64,000 bases of DNA from Liolophura sinensis. Lineage: Eukaryota > Mollusca > Polyplacophora > Chitonida > Chitonidae. The translations under genes and the position numbers were made by a program. The notes under the pieces were generated by a model. The model was not told where the DNA came from. It did not search any database and worked only from the letters and a program-made list of their open reading frames with translations. Of this stretch, positions 35,300-46,808 are shown piece after piece. Within the stretch, counting starts at the first letter, position 1. The number at the start of each line of letters is the position of its first letter. The stretch covers positions 1,929,001-1,993,000 of the forward strand of contig NC_088305.1 in assembly GCF_032854445.1 (NCBI RefSeq), read 5' to 3'.

Positions 35300-35365
35300 C
35301 ATGTGGGAAAGTCTATCAGTTATTTGCCAAGGGTTGCTGGTTTTCTCTGGATACTCAGGGGTTTA
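35300..35365 (+). mobile_element. SINE family 1 fragment (middle part)
   Basis: GTGGGAAAGTCTATCAGTTA, TTTGCCAAGGGTTGCTGG and TTTCTCTGGATACTCAGGGG follow the order of the family body. Head and tail are missing. Confidence 0.5.
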
Positions 35366-35824
35366 CTTGTTAATGTTTTAGGCTAATGAAATACATAAAT
35401 ACTTACACACCTTTTGTCTCAACTGGATGTTTCTCTTTAAGGTGACGCACATCATGTTATTAGTGTCCAAATCATACATGCATGTAATTTGTGTAAAAAC
35501 TAGGAAAATTTGATATTTGTAACTGTCAATTAGCCAATCATTGTGACATTGTGCAGGGTTTGTTACTGCTTGTACAAGCCTGGAAAGCTTGATTAATGGA
35601 TTATGTACGGGAGAGTAGAATCCCTTTTATGACAGTGTGTCGAGAGAGATAAACTAAATTGTAGTGTGAAGCGTTCATGGCTGTCAAAAGTTGTTCACCA
35701 ACCATCTTATTAGTACATATAATGTGTCTTAGCTAAGACCAGAAGGATCAAGTAGCGGATCCAATAACGGCAATATCTAGAGCTTTTTGGTAAATAACCC
35801 AAATTTGCACCCACAAAGATTTCA

Positions 35825-36005
35825 TACTAAGAGGCAGATAAATGTCATAAAGTATTACTTTCAGCGCGTGAAAGCTACACATTTCCAGTACAGGATGTGA
35901 TCTCCTACAATTAAACCAACCTCAGAACACCTTTCTAAGATCAATATAGAACGTTCAGAATCAGGACGAAATATTAGATCATTTACCTTAGTTCTGGAAA
36001 AGTTT
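35825..36005 (+). mobile_element. MITE family D, copy 1
   Basis: CCAACCTCAGAACACCTTTC followed by TAAGATCAATATAGAACG and TTCAGAATCAGGACGAAAT matches the reverse complement of the element at 62690-62885 (CTTTCTAAGATCATTAGAAC, TCTCAGAATCAGGCAAATA). The ends are less clear. Confidence 0.6.
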
Positions 36006-36714
36006 TGGGCACCCAGTCTGTTACATGTACAGTAAGCACCATAGCTAATTCAGTTTTGACACAAGCAATTTAAATAGTTGGAATACATGTAGGTCTTGCA
36101 ATCACAGACTTAACTGGAATCTTTAAAGAGAACATCATTTCAATAAAATGAAAATTTTTTGGGAAAGGAAAAAAAACAAAGTTTAATTAAAAAAAAAATC
36201 AGAACTTTCAGGGTTCTTCTTTTCTTCGAAAGCTGGCCCTGTCGGTAGCTGTTCATGAACATATTATACCTTTAATAAAACCTGACAGCTAAGTTTTGTC
36301 CCTGTTATTAAATCTGTATGATTTGTGGATAAGCCTGCCTGGTACTGTTCAGTTAGCCTGGTCCAAGTGATAAACACACATTCAGCCTGCCAGGCATGGT
36401 AATGACCAGGCTAGCATTCTTCAGGAGCCAATGATCCAACCCCCAATCCAGTTAAGCATCATTTCAGTTGAGGCCATGTCCTGTGGTGGTCATCACAGCT
36501 GGTTACTGACCAGCTCCTTAGATGATTAACTGGATGGAGCCTTTGACCTCAGCTTAGCTAGGTTATTGACCTGAAGCTGTTCTGAGACATTCCTATTGAC
36601 TTTTGTGCTAGAATCTGGATTCCATTGCCAGTCTGATCGCATCTTTGACAGCAACAGTAGTGGTAATCAGCACCTTGTACTCACCATAAGGGGATGTTGG
36701 TCAAGCACAGCATC
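36006..36714. other. No gene seen; locally less AT-rich around 36340-36680
   Basis: CAGCCTGCCAGGC and CCTGGTCCAAG words occur near 36345-36395, with several CAGCTGG/CAGCT words after them. No frame of useful length is open there, and no repeat family was recognised. Confidence 0.4.
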
Positions 36715-36716
36715 AG

Positions 36717-36892
36717 TGTACTGTACTTTACCTAAAGTTTGAATGTAAAATGGACTTTTAAAACCATATAAATGGTACCTTATTAGTTTTTCTAACAAGA
36801 AATTTATCAAACTATAAAACAAAGTCGCACTATAAATTCGATGAATCAGCTCGGATCAAGGAACTGATTTTAGATGAAATACAGTACATTGT
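36717..36892 (+). mobile_element. MITE family C, copy 2
   Basis: Left TGTACTGTACTTTACCTAAA and right TTTTAGATGAAATACAGTAC are inverted repeats of about 20-22 bp. It matches copies 1, 3 and 4 through AAGAAATTTATCAAACTATA and an AATCAGC...GGATCAAGG block. It is about 176 bp long and noncoding. Confidence 0.82.
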
Positions 36893-37438
36893 ACACGTAC
36901 CACTGTGTTTAGGTTTGTGGTGTCCAGTCTGGTGTCTTGGGCTTGATATTCCTGTGATGCAGCACTGCAAATAAAAAAAACATAAAGTATGTGTCTGCAT
37001 TTAGGACACTGTTAATTACCTGTTTGTTTTCCATGGACATCTCTTGTGTAATATGTATAGCCAAAATAATTAAAATTCAAGTAAAATTTGAATTTTACTG
37101 CAGAATTGTCTTCAAGTTTATGTATATTTTGCTTGAAAATGAGTAATTATCACACACAGTGTTGATCTGTACTACACCTGTAAGTGGTGTGGTGATGACC
37201 GAAATATTATAGCTGCCGTACAAGGAAACAGTGGGATATGTCTGGTAATTATATGTTAAAGAGATGTTAAACCTACAGCAAACGAGCAATCAGAAACACT
37301 TGTGTTTGAATCTGGCAGATTCTTTGTGCCAGATATACCCATCACTCAAAGCATATGGCAACAGCATACATTGAAGGCTCAGTATCTGAGGCCGTTTCTA
37401 TATTATGAAAGCTAGACTATTGTAATTCTTCTGTGGAC
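36893..37438. other. No gene seen
   Basis: A 64-codon minus-strand frame (37095-37289) has no recognisable features; nothing else is supported. Confidence 0.45.
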
Positions 37439-37701
37439 GGGGCCTCTGTGGCTCAGTTGGTTAGCGCGCTAGCGCAGCGTAATGACCCAGGAGTCTCTCA
37501 CCAATGCAGTCACTGTAAGTTCAAGTCCAGCCTATGCTGGCCTCCTCTCCGGCCATACGTAAGAAGGTCTGTCAGCAACCTGCGGATGGTTGTGGGTTCC
37601 CCTGGGCTCTGCCTGGTTTCCACCCACCATAATGCTGGCTGCCGTCGTAAGTGAAATATTCTTGAGTACGGCATAAAACACCAATCAAACAAATAAATAA
37701 A
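37439..37701 (+). mobile_element. SINE family 1, full length (reference copy)
   Basis: The tRNA-related head GGGGCCTCTGTGGCTCAGTT is followed by GGTTAGCGCGCTAGCGCAG; TGGCTCAGTTGGTTAGCGC fits an RNA polymerase III A box. A B box, GTTCAAGTCCAGC, lies about 75 bp on. The body has GAAGGTCTGTCAGCAACCTG, GGATGGTTGTGGGTTCCCCT, GGGCTCTGCCTGGTTTCC and CATAATGCTGGCTGCCGTCG. The 3' end has AAGTGAAATATTCTTGAGTA, CGGCATAAAACACCAATCAA and an ACAAATAAATAAAT tail. An ordinary tRNA head is lengthened by GCGCAGCGTAATGACCCAGG between the boxes. The head-body-tail structure defines a tRNA-derived SINE; the published family name is not assigned. Confidence 0.95.
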
Positions 37702-40094
37702 TTCTTCTATGGAATTACTATACAGCATGGAGAGTGAAGAAACAAAGCAATGACGACAATGTGGTAGTTTGCAAATGGTCACACATAAAAAGTGAAATAT
37801 GGCCTCTGGTCAATTTACGTGGCTTTTATCCGTAATGTTCTTGTAAAAGTCTAAAAAATTATACTCTTCTGTTTACCAAAGGCTTTAATAAGCAGAATTT
37901 AGGTTAAAAACAAAACACATTAATGCACTGATGCTAATTGCAATACATTACACATCACTGATCCAGTTATTCAGAATGCTGTGTTTGTTGTATACTAAGT
38001 GTACCTTAAATCTTACTCAAACAAACCCATGATTCTTGTGAAAGGCAACATTATTTTGAATTTCCCAGGCCCTGCAGATGAAATATCAGGTGTGCGGCTG
38101 GTATAAGCAGCTAGCCAAAGGGTGGTTTTCTGTCAGGATGTAACATCTTTGTCCTTACATGTAAACAACCAGACATGAAGCTTTAGGCATCTGTTTCTAA
38201 TGTTCTGATCAATTGTCTCTGTCTGGCTATGACATTTGTGTGGCAAAAGTAATGGTGTTTACTATAATGTCCCTATATAGGGCATGTTGTTTATACATAA
38301 ATACAGTACATTTACTTCGTATCACTTGGCCTTTAGTCCAAGAAACAAATGTTGTCAAAGAATTAAGTGCGGATATGCCTTGTACTCCCTTCTTTATTTA
38401 AAAATATGTAGTTTTTGTGTGGAGTTTCCGGATATGTGTAGTTCTAATGTTGTTCAAAACCAGAAATTCATATGTTGAAGTGTAACTGCTTCAGGGATAC
38501 TCGGGTACTACTTATACAGTTATTAATTAACAGACAGGGGTCAGATTTCCTGAAAATTGGACAAAATTGAAACGGAACCCCAAATTTTTAAGGCAAATAA
38601 GTTAGATAATGTGACCTGTATCAGAAATGAAATGTAATGTGAGAAGTACAGCTTTTGCTGAGCACTTCAGTGATTTTTTTATGTGTTTATCTATCATCCA
38701 AACAAATTCCTGTGACTTGGATTTATGGAAATATTTTGGGAATTGAATTTCTGTCCAAAAAATGAGTCCTTTCTGTTGTACTTTGTAAACTGATAGTCTC
38801 ACTTGTATCTGAAACAGCACACATCAGATTCCAGTTGTGACATATACCACAGACTTTTCCCAATTAGCTAAGCAACAGTTTTCGATTCAAAAGGATTTCA
38901 ACTCTGATATTTGAAGCGGTCGGGTCTGGTAAAGAATTGTTATTCTCTGAGCATATGACTCATACAGCTCCCTGATTTAGCTGAAGGACGTAGTGGTGGA
39001 CACAGTCAGCAGATGACAGCCCGAGAGCCGAAAAATTGAAGAAAATCTGACTTGCTTTTATGTGAAACAAATAGCTTTTGGCATTCCAATTTGTCAAATC
39101 TCTGAATAGAATTGGCAGTTGTCATACTGAATCCCTCCTGGGTCTTGTGGGCAGCAGCCTATACGTATTTATATCAAAAACAATATAACTTCACCATAAA
39201 GTGTGACTGGTTGGTATCAGATCTGATGCATTTATATTTAATTATAAACAAACAGTTGTCCAACAGAAAGCTAGATAGAAACCAGATTGTTGTGTTGATG
39301 ATGTGTAAAACAGGTTTCAAACATTCAGAAGTGTGCCACAAGCTTGCCATGAGCACACCTGTAGCAGGCGTCTAACATTCACCCAAAGCCGTGTTATTTG
39401 CTGAGGATCTAAGGTTTAACATTTGATCAAGGCCTATGGATGTTGTGACAAGTCTTTCAGTCTACAATCATTCCACAAGCTCACTACTTGTTGCCAGAAT
39501 TCAGTTTCATAAAGAGGTTTAAAAAAAATGGGGTAACATGTGAAGTTTCAGTAGATGTTTATTTTTGCTTCTCTGTTGTCGCTTCTCTGGTTTTACACCT
39601 GTGCTGTGAGTCTTTTAATATAATAATTCACTACTCTTTGCTGGACAGTTAATAGGTGAAATAGTTTTTAATATTGATCAAGAAACCCCCCATTTAACAA
39701 CCAGTCACATGTGAATGAAGGTATAAATACTGGTGGCCAGAGGAACTTAACCACATAATGAATGGTTAAACTTCAAACTTAACCTGTAAGCATTATCATC
39801 CGTGAGAAACTTGATGCTAATGGGAAGCCCTGAACAGTCATGTCATTGAACTCAAGGGGAAATAACTCTGCAGTGTCATACCATAGGAAATATCAGCTGT
39901 GCATGTATGTTACATGAAGTTACCAAAGTTTCATTGATGATGATGTTAGATGTTTTTGAATGTAGACTTTATATTGTTCAGAATTTCAGCAATGACAAGT
40001 GTTCGTAAGAAATACATGTTTGTATTACATGTAGTCAAAATATGAAAATTAATTGTCAAATTATCCATGTGTAGATACTTGTGTGACCTTGTAA
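37702..40094. other. No gene seen
   Basis: AT-rich unique sequence. The longest frames (87 codons plus at 39112-39375; 72 codons minus at 38602-38820) have no recognisable features and no clear splice context. Confidence 0.45.
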
Positions 40095-40412
40095 TTGGAT
40101 GTACGTGGTGAGTGACCTTGAGCACAGTGGAAGTAGATGAGTGACCTTGAGCACAGTGGAAGCGCATGAGTGACCTTGAGCATAGTGGCTGTACATGAGT
40201 GACCTTGAGCACAGTGGCTGTAGATAATAACTGATCTTGAGCAGAGTGGATGTATATAATGAGTGACCTTGAGCGCAGTGGATGTAAATAATGAATGACC
40301 TTGAACACAGTGGATGTACATGAGTGACCTTGAGGCGATTGGACATACATCTTCCATGACCCTGAGCGCATTGGATGTATGTAATGAATGATGTTGAGAC
40401 CATTAGATGTGC
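40095..40412. repeat. Minisatellite, about 29 bp unit, about 11 copies, open in all three minus-strand frames
   Basis: GAGTGACCTTGAGCACAGTG followed by GATGTACAT, with variants GAATGACC, GAGCGCAGTG and GGAAGCGCATG. Read on the minus strand the consensus has no stop in any frame, so three overlapping frames of 173, 121 and 98 codons run through it (SRSLIIYIHCAQGH-type repeats). The 173-codon frame extends into unique sequence on both sides, but with no recognisable domain. Confidence 0.93.
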
Positions 40413-40890
40413 AGGTTCCATTATCTTGATGTACTTTAAGCATTTTGTGTTGCAGGCCTAGAAACATCTGAATTGAATTGAATTGAATTTTTATTTGAAC
40501 ATTTTAAACATGAAGTAAAACTTAAGTAATACAGTGCAGTACTTAATGACAAGATAAAAGTTTGTAAAGCTTCAACCACCCCCGCTCCCTCAAGGCACAG
40601 TTACAGAGAACCATAAAGCAAATAAATATGGAATGCTGGATAAAATATGTCCTGGCTACCCTGTGTATATCATATAAAATAGCTTCCATGCTGTGGGATG
40701 TGGCAAAGGTTGACATGGAAGTGACAGTAAATAAACATTTCATTTGAACCCAATAATGGCAGTTAATGAATGTGAAGAATTTCTGATCTGGAATTGCTTT
40801 CGCGTGTCTGGGTTTTAAGTTCTCAGCAATTGCAACAGTCACATACATCATGAACTGTGTATCGCCATATTGACTCACAGAGCTACTGCA
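40413..40890. other. No gene seen
   Basis: GAATTGAATTGAATTGAATT near 40470 is a short pentanucleotide repeat. A minus-strand frame of 111 codons (40543-40878) is unrecognised. Confidence 0.4.
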
Positions 40891-40892
40891 TT

Positions 40893-41122
40893 TACCCTAA
40901 AAAAATTCACTCCAAAAATATGTGCCTTTGGAATCCAGTAAAGGTTATTAAACGTTACTTAAGGTGCTAAAATTTAAATATTTCCAGCAGAACATCCTCA
41001 TACCTTCCAAACCAATCCCCAGGCACCTGTCTAAGGTCAGTAGAACTCTCAAACACATGAAAATTTAATCATTTTTCACTTAAATCGTGGACGAAATTTT
41101 AGGTGAAGCACAGTGTTTGGAG
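40893..41122 (+). mobile_element. MITE family D, copy 2
   Basis: Left end CCCTAAAAAAATTCACTCCA and right end GGACGAAATTTTAGGTGAAG carry related terminal motifs. Internal GGCACCTGTCTAAGGTCAGT followed by AGAACTCTCAAACACATGAA matches the D copies at 35825 and 62690. Confidence 0.62.
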
Positions 41123-42070
41123 GATTTTTAGCTACATTGTTTTCTCATTTCCTGTTTATCCCAAAAGCTGTCAGAAGGGGACATTATGTAGTCTGCTGCA
41201 GGCTTGTGCAACCATGATGGATGGTGGATTGTGGCGTGATTGCAGATAGCTATTTCTCTGGAATAACGCTGAACGCCTGTGCTGCTAAGTGCTTTTTTGT
41301 TGGCCACATTGTTCTGGTCGCTTTTTATAAATTGCTCATAGATGTCAAGAAGAAATGTTGATGATTTCATGCGGCAAAATAGCCTCTTAAATGCATGCCA
41401 GTGATACATTGTGAGAAATACTCTAGAAACTGAGAGCACAGACATGATTTGCTATTATCTCTTGATCAAAGATATGATTTGCTATTATCTCTTGATCAAA
41501 GCAGTGTATAGGAAATTGGAAAATCCTGAAAAAATAAAAGGTGAGCTTAATAATGTTGAGATTATTTCCACCTGGGCATTGTTTTCTGTTCCATCATGAT
41601 GATTTCAGCAATTTCATTGATTACTTGCAGGTGAATTTGACATCTTTATGAATTAAAGATTACCTTGGTCTAACATTGCATAGCCAGTTTTGACAAAAAC
41701 TGATTTCTTATTTTAAAAAGCAAAACGAATGAATGAGTAAATAAATGACTTATTCTAGCCTAGTGCCAAAAAGTGTATTGAAGAACTGGAAAAAGAAAAT
41801 AGAGTAAACAAGTACTATAAAAGCATGGAAACAAACCTTTAAAACTTTGATTTTACTGGACTCTAAGCATGTTATAATGAAGTTTTAATTTGGATTTAAG
41901 TCAAATATCATTTTGTGGAATTGACATTTAACATTTAAAACTGAAAATTCTTTTTAACAAGTGCGTTTTAATTTGATAGTCTTGAACTAAACTAAAGACA
42001 AATATGCATGCCTATGTAGAATGCCCAGACATTTATTTATCTTTTAATTTGATTGTTTTTTTGTTTTTTT
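41123..42070. other. No gene seen; one 30 bp direct duplication
   Basis: ATGATTTGCTATTATCTCTT followed by GATCAAAG occurs twice at 30 bp spacing (41443 and 41473). A 105-codon minus-strand frame (41128-41445) is unrecognised; it overlaps the D element only at its edge. Confidence 0.55.
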
Positions 42071-42292
42071 TGTACACCCTACTCAAGAATATTTTACTTA
42101 TATGCTGGTGGCCAGCATTATGGTGGAAGGAAACCCCGAGCATCCACAGATTACTGGCAGACTATCCCATGTTTGGACAGAGAGGAAGCCAACATGAGCT
42201 GGACTTGAACTCACAGTGACCGCATTGGTGAGAGGCTCTTGGGTCATTGCACCACGTTGGCAATCCAACCACCTTGACCACGGAGGCCTCTC
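42071..42292 (-). mobile_element. SINE family 1, minus strand
   Basis: Read in reverse it has GAGGCCTCCGTGGTCAAGGT, TGGATTGCCAACGTGGTGCA, ATGACCCAAGAGCCTCTCAC, a B-box-like GAGTTCAAGTCCAGCTCATG, the CTCTCTGTCC body and CATAATGCTGGCCACCAGCA. The GTAAAATATTCTTGAGTAGG end follows. Overlapping short frames here come from the SINE. Confidence 0.9.
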
Positions 42293-42297
42293 AACAC

Positions 42298-42347
42298 ACC
42301 CACCCTCACCCCCACCCCCACCCCCACCCCCAACCCGAACCCCACCC
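42298..42347. repeat. CCCCCA hexanucleotide-type microsatellite
   Basis: CACCCCCACCCCCACCCCCA tract directly next to the 5' head of the minus-strand SINE. The G-rich strand (minus) could form G-quadruplexes. Confidence 0.9.
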
Positions 42348-43795
42348 ACAACACGTAAAATTCAGTTTGAATCAGTTTGAACATTCCTGCAGTAATGCCA
42401 TCAACCGAGCCCCTTCTCCTCTCTATTCCTACCTCACATTGAGCTTAATTCTCAAGGCATTGAGGGACGACATCTTCTTTCCACACTTTGATGGTTAATG
42501 TGCTGGAGGATTGTAGGGCATGTGTATAGCAACTGTGACAAATCCTGATGGCAGACTCATGTAATATACATTCTCCCCTTCCAAAGTGTCAGCCACATGA
42601 TCTCAACTCTTCCCTAACACGTGCTATTACTTCAACTGGATCGAGACACCACCACATCAAACTTCCATTAGGAGTGGATTTCCGACTTTTATCCTCTGTG
42701 GGGTTGTAATTGTGAAACAGTTGCGTAGTGAAAATGGCTTTTTTGTGTCATCAGAGATGGGTTTTTTTTCGTCCCTGCATTTTCCGCCATGCAAGGTTTT
42801 GTAAGCATATAGATTCAAGTAACTGTGTTGTGCAAAAAGAATGTGTAATTCCATATTAAAATTAAAGTTTTATTTGTTTTTTTTGGTGTTTTGTTTCCAC
42901 CTTAAATGTAAAACCAGGTGAACATGTCACAAATATTTGCATGCTGAAATCTGATAGGCACAAATACACACGTGGGTGAACAGCAGTCTCAGACGGTATT
43001 CTTGCATTGCTATGATTACCAGTGGATGTTTGATGCATTTTTGTTTGAGAAAATGGCCTTGTTCTTTGGTAAACAGGTACACATGTGAACGGTTTTTGTA
43101 TGGACGTCTGGAGGTTGTATACGGTAGTGCAGGCCCTTAAACTGGCCATTGCTATAAATAGATTTGTTGGATGTGACCCAAGTGAAAAAAGGGGTTTTTT
43201 TTGAGATTTTGCTGGAATTTTTTGTATCATTATTTTTCTGTTGATGTTTATTTCTTTAAAATACATCAGCTTTTCATTGCCCAGAATAAAAAATAAAGAA
43301 TTCCTTACAATGACTGACATTGTTTTTTCTGGCTTCCGGTTAGACCCAACAAAGAATTTTAAGCATAGTTTATGACCCTTTTAAATCTGTAGGACATGTA
43401 ATATTGGAAAGTAAATAATTAAAAACTAAAATCAACCATGGTGCATGCATGATACATACATTATGTCCTAGCTTTTGTGATTGCAGTATTGACTGAATAT
43501 TTTTAGAATTTTCATCTCTTATAATATGAAAACAAATAAAAAAAAGATAATGAAAATGCTGTAATTTTGGACTTCCTTTTTTTGTGCACATGTTTTTAAT
43601 CCATGATAAAAAGTAGGATGTTTAAGGATTTTTCGATTCTGTTTTGTGTATCTCTTGCGTGAGTGGTCGTATGTTGCCTATTCCTGAAGACCCCAGGTGT
43701 TTCATAGATAACTGTTAATAGCTTCCACAGTTTTTCTGCCCAATCCAATTGTCTGCCTGCCATTCCGCCTGTCTGCTTGCTTCAGGATCAAGCTA
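42348..43795. other. No gene seen
   Basis: A minus-strand frame of 152 codons (42862-43320) is the most notable open stretch; its translation has no domain I recognise and starts inside AT-rich sequence. The stretch is otherwise unremarkable. Confidence 0.4.
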
Positions 43796-43796
43796 T

Positions 43797-43864
43797 CACC
43801 CTCTCCTCCTTGCCCTCACCCCTTCTCCTTCCCCTCACCCCTTCTCCTTCCCCTCACCCCTCCC
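43797..43864. repeat. Pyrimidine-rich tandem repeat, about 18-20 bp unit, 3 copies
   Basis: CCCTCACCCCTTCTCCTTCC repeats, giving a C/T-only tract on the plus strand. Confidence 0.85.
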
Positions 43865-43959
43865 GGGTCAGTTCAGGTCAGATTCGGACCTTAGCCCAAG
43901 TTGCTATAGTATACCTGCTGTAAACATTTCCTGTCCAGGCCCCTGTCAATAACAAACAG

Positions 43960-44350
43960 TATTGTCGATGTGACTTCTCCAGTTTTTCCTACATTCCATT
44001 ATATTCTTGATGTGATGTATCCAGTTTATGCTACATTTCAGTATTGTTGATATGACTTCTCCAGTTTTTCCTGCAGTCCAGTATATTGTCGATATGACTT
44101 CTCCAGTTTTTGCTACATTCCTGTATTGTTGATATGACTTCTCCAGTTTTTGCTACATTCCAGTATTGTCGATATGACTTCTCCAGTTTTGGCTACATTG
44201 CAGAATTGTTGATATGACTTCTCCAGATTTTGCTACATTCCAGTATTGTTGATGTGACTTCTCCAGTTTTTACTACATTCCATTATTGTCAATATGTTAT
44301 CTCCAGTTTTTACTACATTCCATTATTGCCGATATGATATGTTTGGAGTT
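43960..44350. repeat. Minisatellite, unit about 38-40 bp, about 9 copies
   Basis: GATATGACTTCTCCAGTTTT followed by TGCTACATTCCAGTATTGTT, with variants at GTTGAT/GTCGAT and TTTTTC/TTTTTG. Edge units (near 43990 and 44340) are the most diverged. Confidence 0.93.
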
Positions 44351-45440
44351 TGCTACATGGTAGTGTTGTTGTTCATGCCACATCTGTATAGCCTAGCTTT
44401 CATCAAGCGACCAGTGTGGTAGCAGGTGTGCTTCCAGCTCTTGCTGATGTGATTGCAGATTTATGTCGAGATCCTGGCAAAATGGGAGTGGATTACCTTG
44501 GGCATTCTGATTTCCTGGATACTCCACCCAGAAATCTGACGGCTGAAAATATACCTGAAAACCGCATTAAAATCCTTTGGACTTGATTCCTGTTTCCCTT
44601 AGGAGTTCTGTTTAAATCAAATAGTGGTAATGGCTATTGTATTAAGACAAATATTTTGGAATGAAAATAGTCAAAAATAGAACCGAACGTAAAAAGCAGT
44701 ACAAAAAAGAAAAATACAGTACAAAATAATCGAACAGATGAGGTAAGGCTCACTTTTTAAAATAATTTGACATTTTGATTGAGTTCATTATAAGTGTTGA
44801 ATACTGGAGCTAAAAAATGACTAGCTTATTTTTAATGTTCCGCCGGGTAAACTGTTTCATAGATGACGGCTGAAGGAGTAAATCCCCCCACCCATTACGA
44901 TCGTTTTCTGAAGGCCCTCGGAGAGAACCTAGCCAATTACAGCGGTTGTAATGATAAGCCTGTTGTGTAGGGTCCCCATGAAGCGTAGGTATTGTCCAGG
45001 AGTAGCCAGTTAATCATCAGCCCGCTGACCTTTGTTGCGAGGTGGGGATTAGAGGATATGGGGATTATGTCAGGTGAGCCGAGGGTCAGACCTTGAATGA
45101 TGAGAGAAGTACTTACAGCGTGAAGTTTCCCTGATCAAAACTGGATGTGGACTGCAGGAAGTGTCACCCATTGAAGGTTTAGATTGGAGAGCTTCTACTT
45201 GATTGACTTTAGCTGGCTGCCTAAACGGAATTGCTTCTGGGAAACGGGACGTTTGAGATAGGGACGTGAGAGGCGGGCTGATGATTTTTTGTCTGGGTGT
45301 CAGCATGCATATTCTCCACAATTCTTTGCAGGGAATGTCTTCAGTGTGATCAAGTGGAAACCTTACTCGATCGTCCAGCTTGTACCACAGCTTTAGGTGA
45401 CATACGATATCGATATGGACTAAGTGGTATGTTTATTGTA
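44351..45440. other. No gene seen; locally higher-GC block 44860-45330
   Basis: An 83-codon minus-strand frame (45070-45321) lies in a block with more GC than its surroundings. On that strand CGCTGTAAGT near 45112-45121 resembles a splice donor. The translation is not recognised and no matching acceptor is convincing, so it is not annotated as an exon. Confidence 0.35.
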
Positions 45441-45708
45441 AATCTTCAACCTTTTTGACCTCTGAAGAACTTATCTTCAACCTTTTTGATCTCTGAAGAA
45501 CTTATCTTTTATCAGTGTATTTTATGGATACAACTACAATGTACATGTTCTGGTACTATAAAATGCACCAAAAATGATTTGTTTGTGTCACTAAAGATGC
45601 AAGCTTCATAAAACTGTACAAATTATTTCTGTCCACAACATAGTTCTCTCAGAATGTTTCAAAATATTGGTCACAGAGGTTGTTGAAAACGTTGAAGAAT
45701 TAGGGTGC
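45441..45708 (+). mobile_element. MITE family B, copy 2, with duplicated left end
   Basis: Left end AAATCTTCAACCTTTTTGAC and right end CAGAGGTTGTTGAAAACGTT (then GAAGAATTAGGG) are inverted repeats. Internal TTTGTGTCACTAAAGATGCA and AGCTTCATAAAACTGTAC match copies 1 and 3. The first 31 bp of the element are present twice in tandem (45444-45505). Confidence 0.85.
45444..45505. repeat. 31 bp tandem duplication at the end of a MITE
   Basis: ATCTTCAACCTTTTTGACCT followed by CTGAAGAACTT occurs twice with one difference (GACC versus GATC), then a third partial ATCTT. The unit begins at the element's terminal repeat. Confidence 0.9.
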
Positions 45709-46680
45709 TGTATACTGATAGGGGCCGTTTTCAGGGATTGTTTCTAAATGGCCACGTCTGTATATACAGATGTATACCAGCACACTGGGGTTATATAGAA
45801 CACGATGTGCCATTGTATTCCTTCCTTGCCCATTATAGCCGTACAATGGACCTTGATTGTCCAGGATCCTATTTCAGATTTCAAACCAGTATTTATCCTA
45901 TGCAACCAGTGTCATTGCTCGGACCTGGCACAGAGCTTCTGCGCCTAGGAAGGAATTACAAGCGTAATTTCCGCATAGAACTTAAATGTATTTCTGTAGC
46001 TATTTTGGGACCAGCGACTCTTTAAGTCAGTGTTGCTTTATAATTTACACTTGTACTGGGTCATGAATGGGAAGAAATCCAAGATACGGTGAATGAGTTT
46101 TCGTGCTTAATGAACTTCATGTTTTTTGTCCTCATAAAATTGCTTTTCTTGGAGACACTGGCTGTGTGTGATGTGAAATGACTCTTTGAGGGTATTGGGT
46201 TCCAAACTTCTCTATATTGTACATCTCAATCATACTTCATGGAATAGAGTGGAGTACTCTCTGCACCCCACCCACAATCCAAGCTCCTTTCCCAAGCACG
46301 TCCCAGTCGGGATTAACTTAACTTAGCTACAAAAGTTTCATCTTAAGGCCTCTTTGTGCTTCTGACTGTGCACTTTTTCTCACCACACTTTTGGGTGAAA
46401 TACAGTGTACTAGTATCTAAAGCTAAATCTGCAATTAGTACAGTCTCAGTGGTTTGTTACTTCCCTTCTGAAGACTTATTCAGCAACTGGGGTCTACAAC
46501 CGTGCATCCATCATATCATAACAAAATGTTATGCATGATGTTCACTTTGTCCCCAGTATTCTGCCAGGGGTCTGTGTGCACTTAAACACACCCTTGAGAT
46601 GCTAGTCTAGCTAATTAAACTCTGCTGACCCCCCCAGGCTGTGGACCCTTTGCCTTTTCTCAGATGTTCTTACATTTTAA
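45709..46680. other. No gene seen
   Basis: A 106-codon plus-strand frame (45705-46025) lies next to the MITE; its translation is unrecognised. A possible family C end, GGGTGAAATACAGTGTACTA, lies near 46393 without a partner. Confidence 0.4.
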
Positions 46681-46808
46681 GACGATTAACAGCTTACTTG
46701 AAGGTGTAGTGTACAGATACCCAAGGGGCCACTTTCACAAAACTTTGATTAACAGCTTATTTGAAGGTGTAGTGTACAGATACCCCAGGGGCCACTTTCA
46801 CGAAACTT
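46681..46808. repeat. Two-copy tandem repeat, 63 bp period
   Basis: TTAACAGCTTACTTGAAGGT followed by GTAGTGTACAGATACCC and AGGGGCCACTTTCACAAAAC recurs at 46686 and 46749 with few differences. Confidence 0.93.

Noticed and set aside
37439-37515. Candidate tRNA gene with good A and B boxes.
   Set aside because: The boxes sit in a repeated element with a SINE body and A-rich tail, the spacing is lengthened and no cloverleaf acceptor stem closes.
45070-45321. Minus-strand 83-codon frame in a higher-GC block with a donor-like CTGTAAGT.
   Set aside because: No matching acceptor, no recognised domain, and the frame is within chance length.
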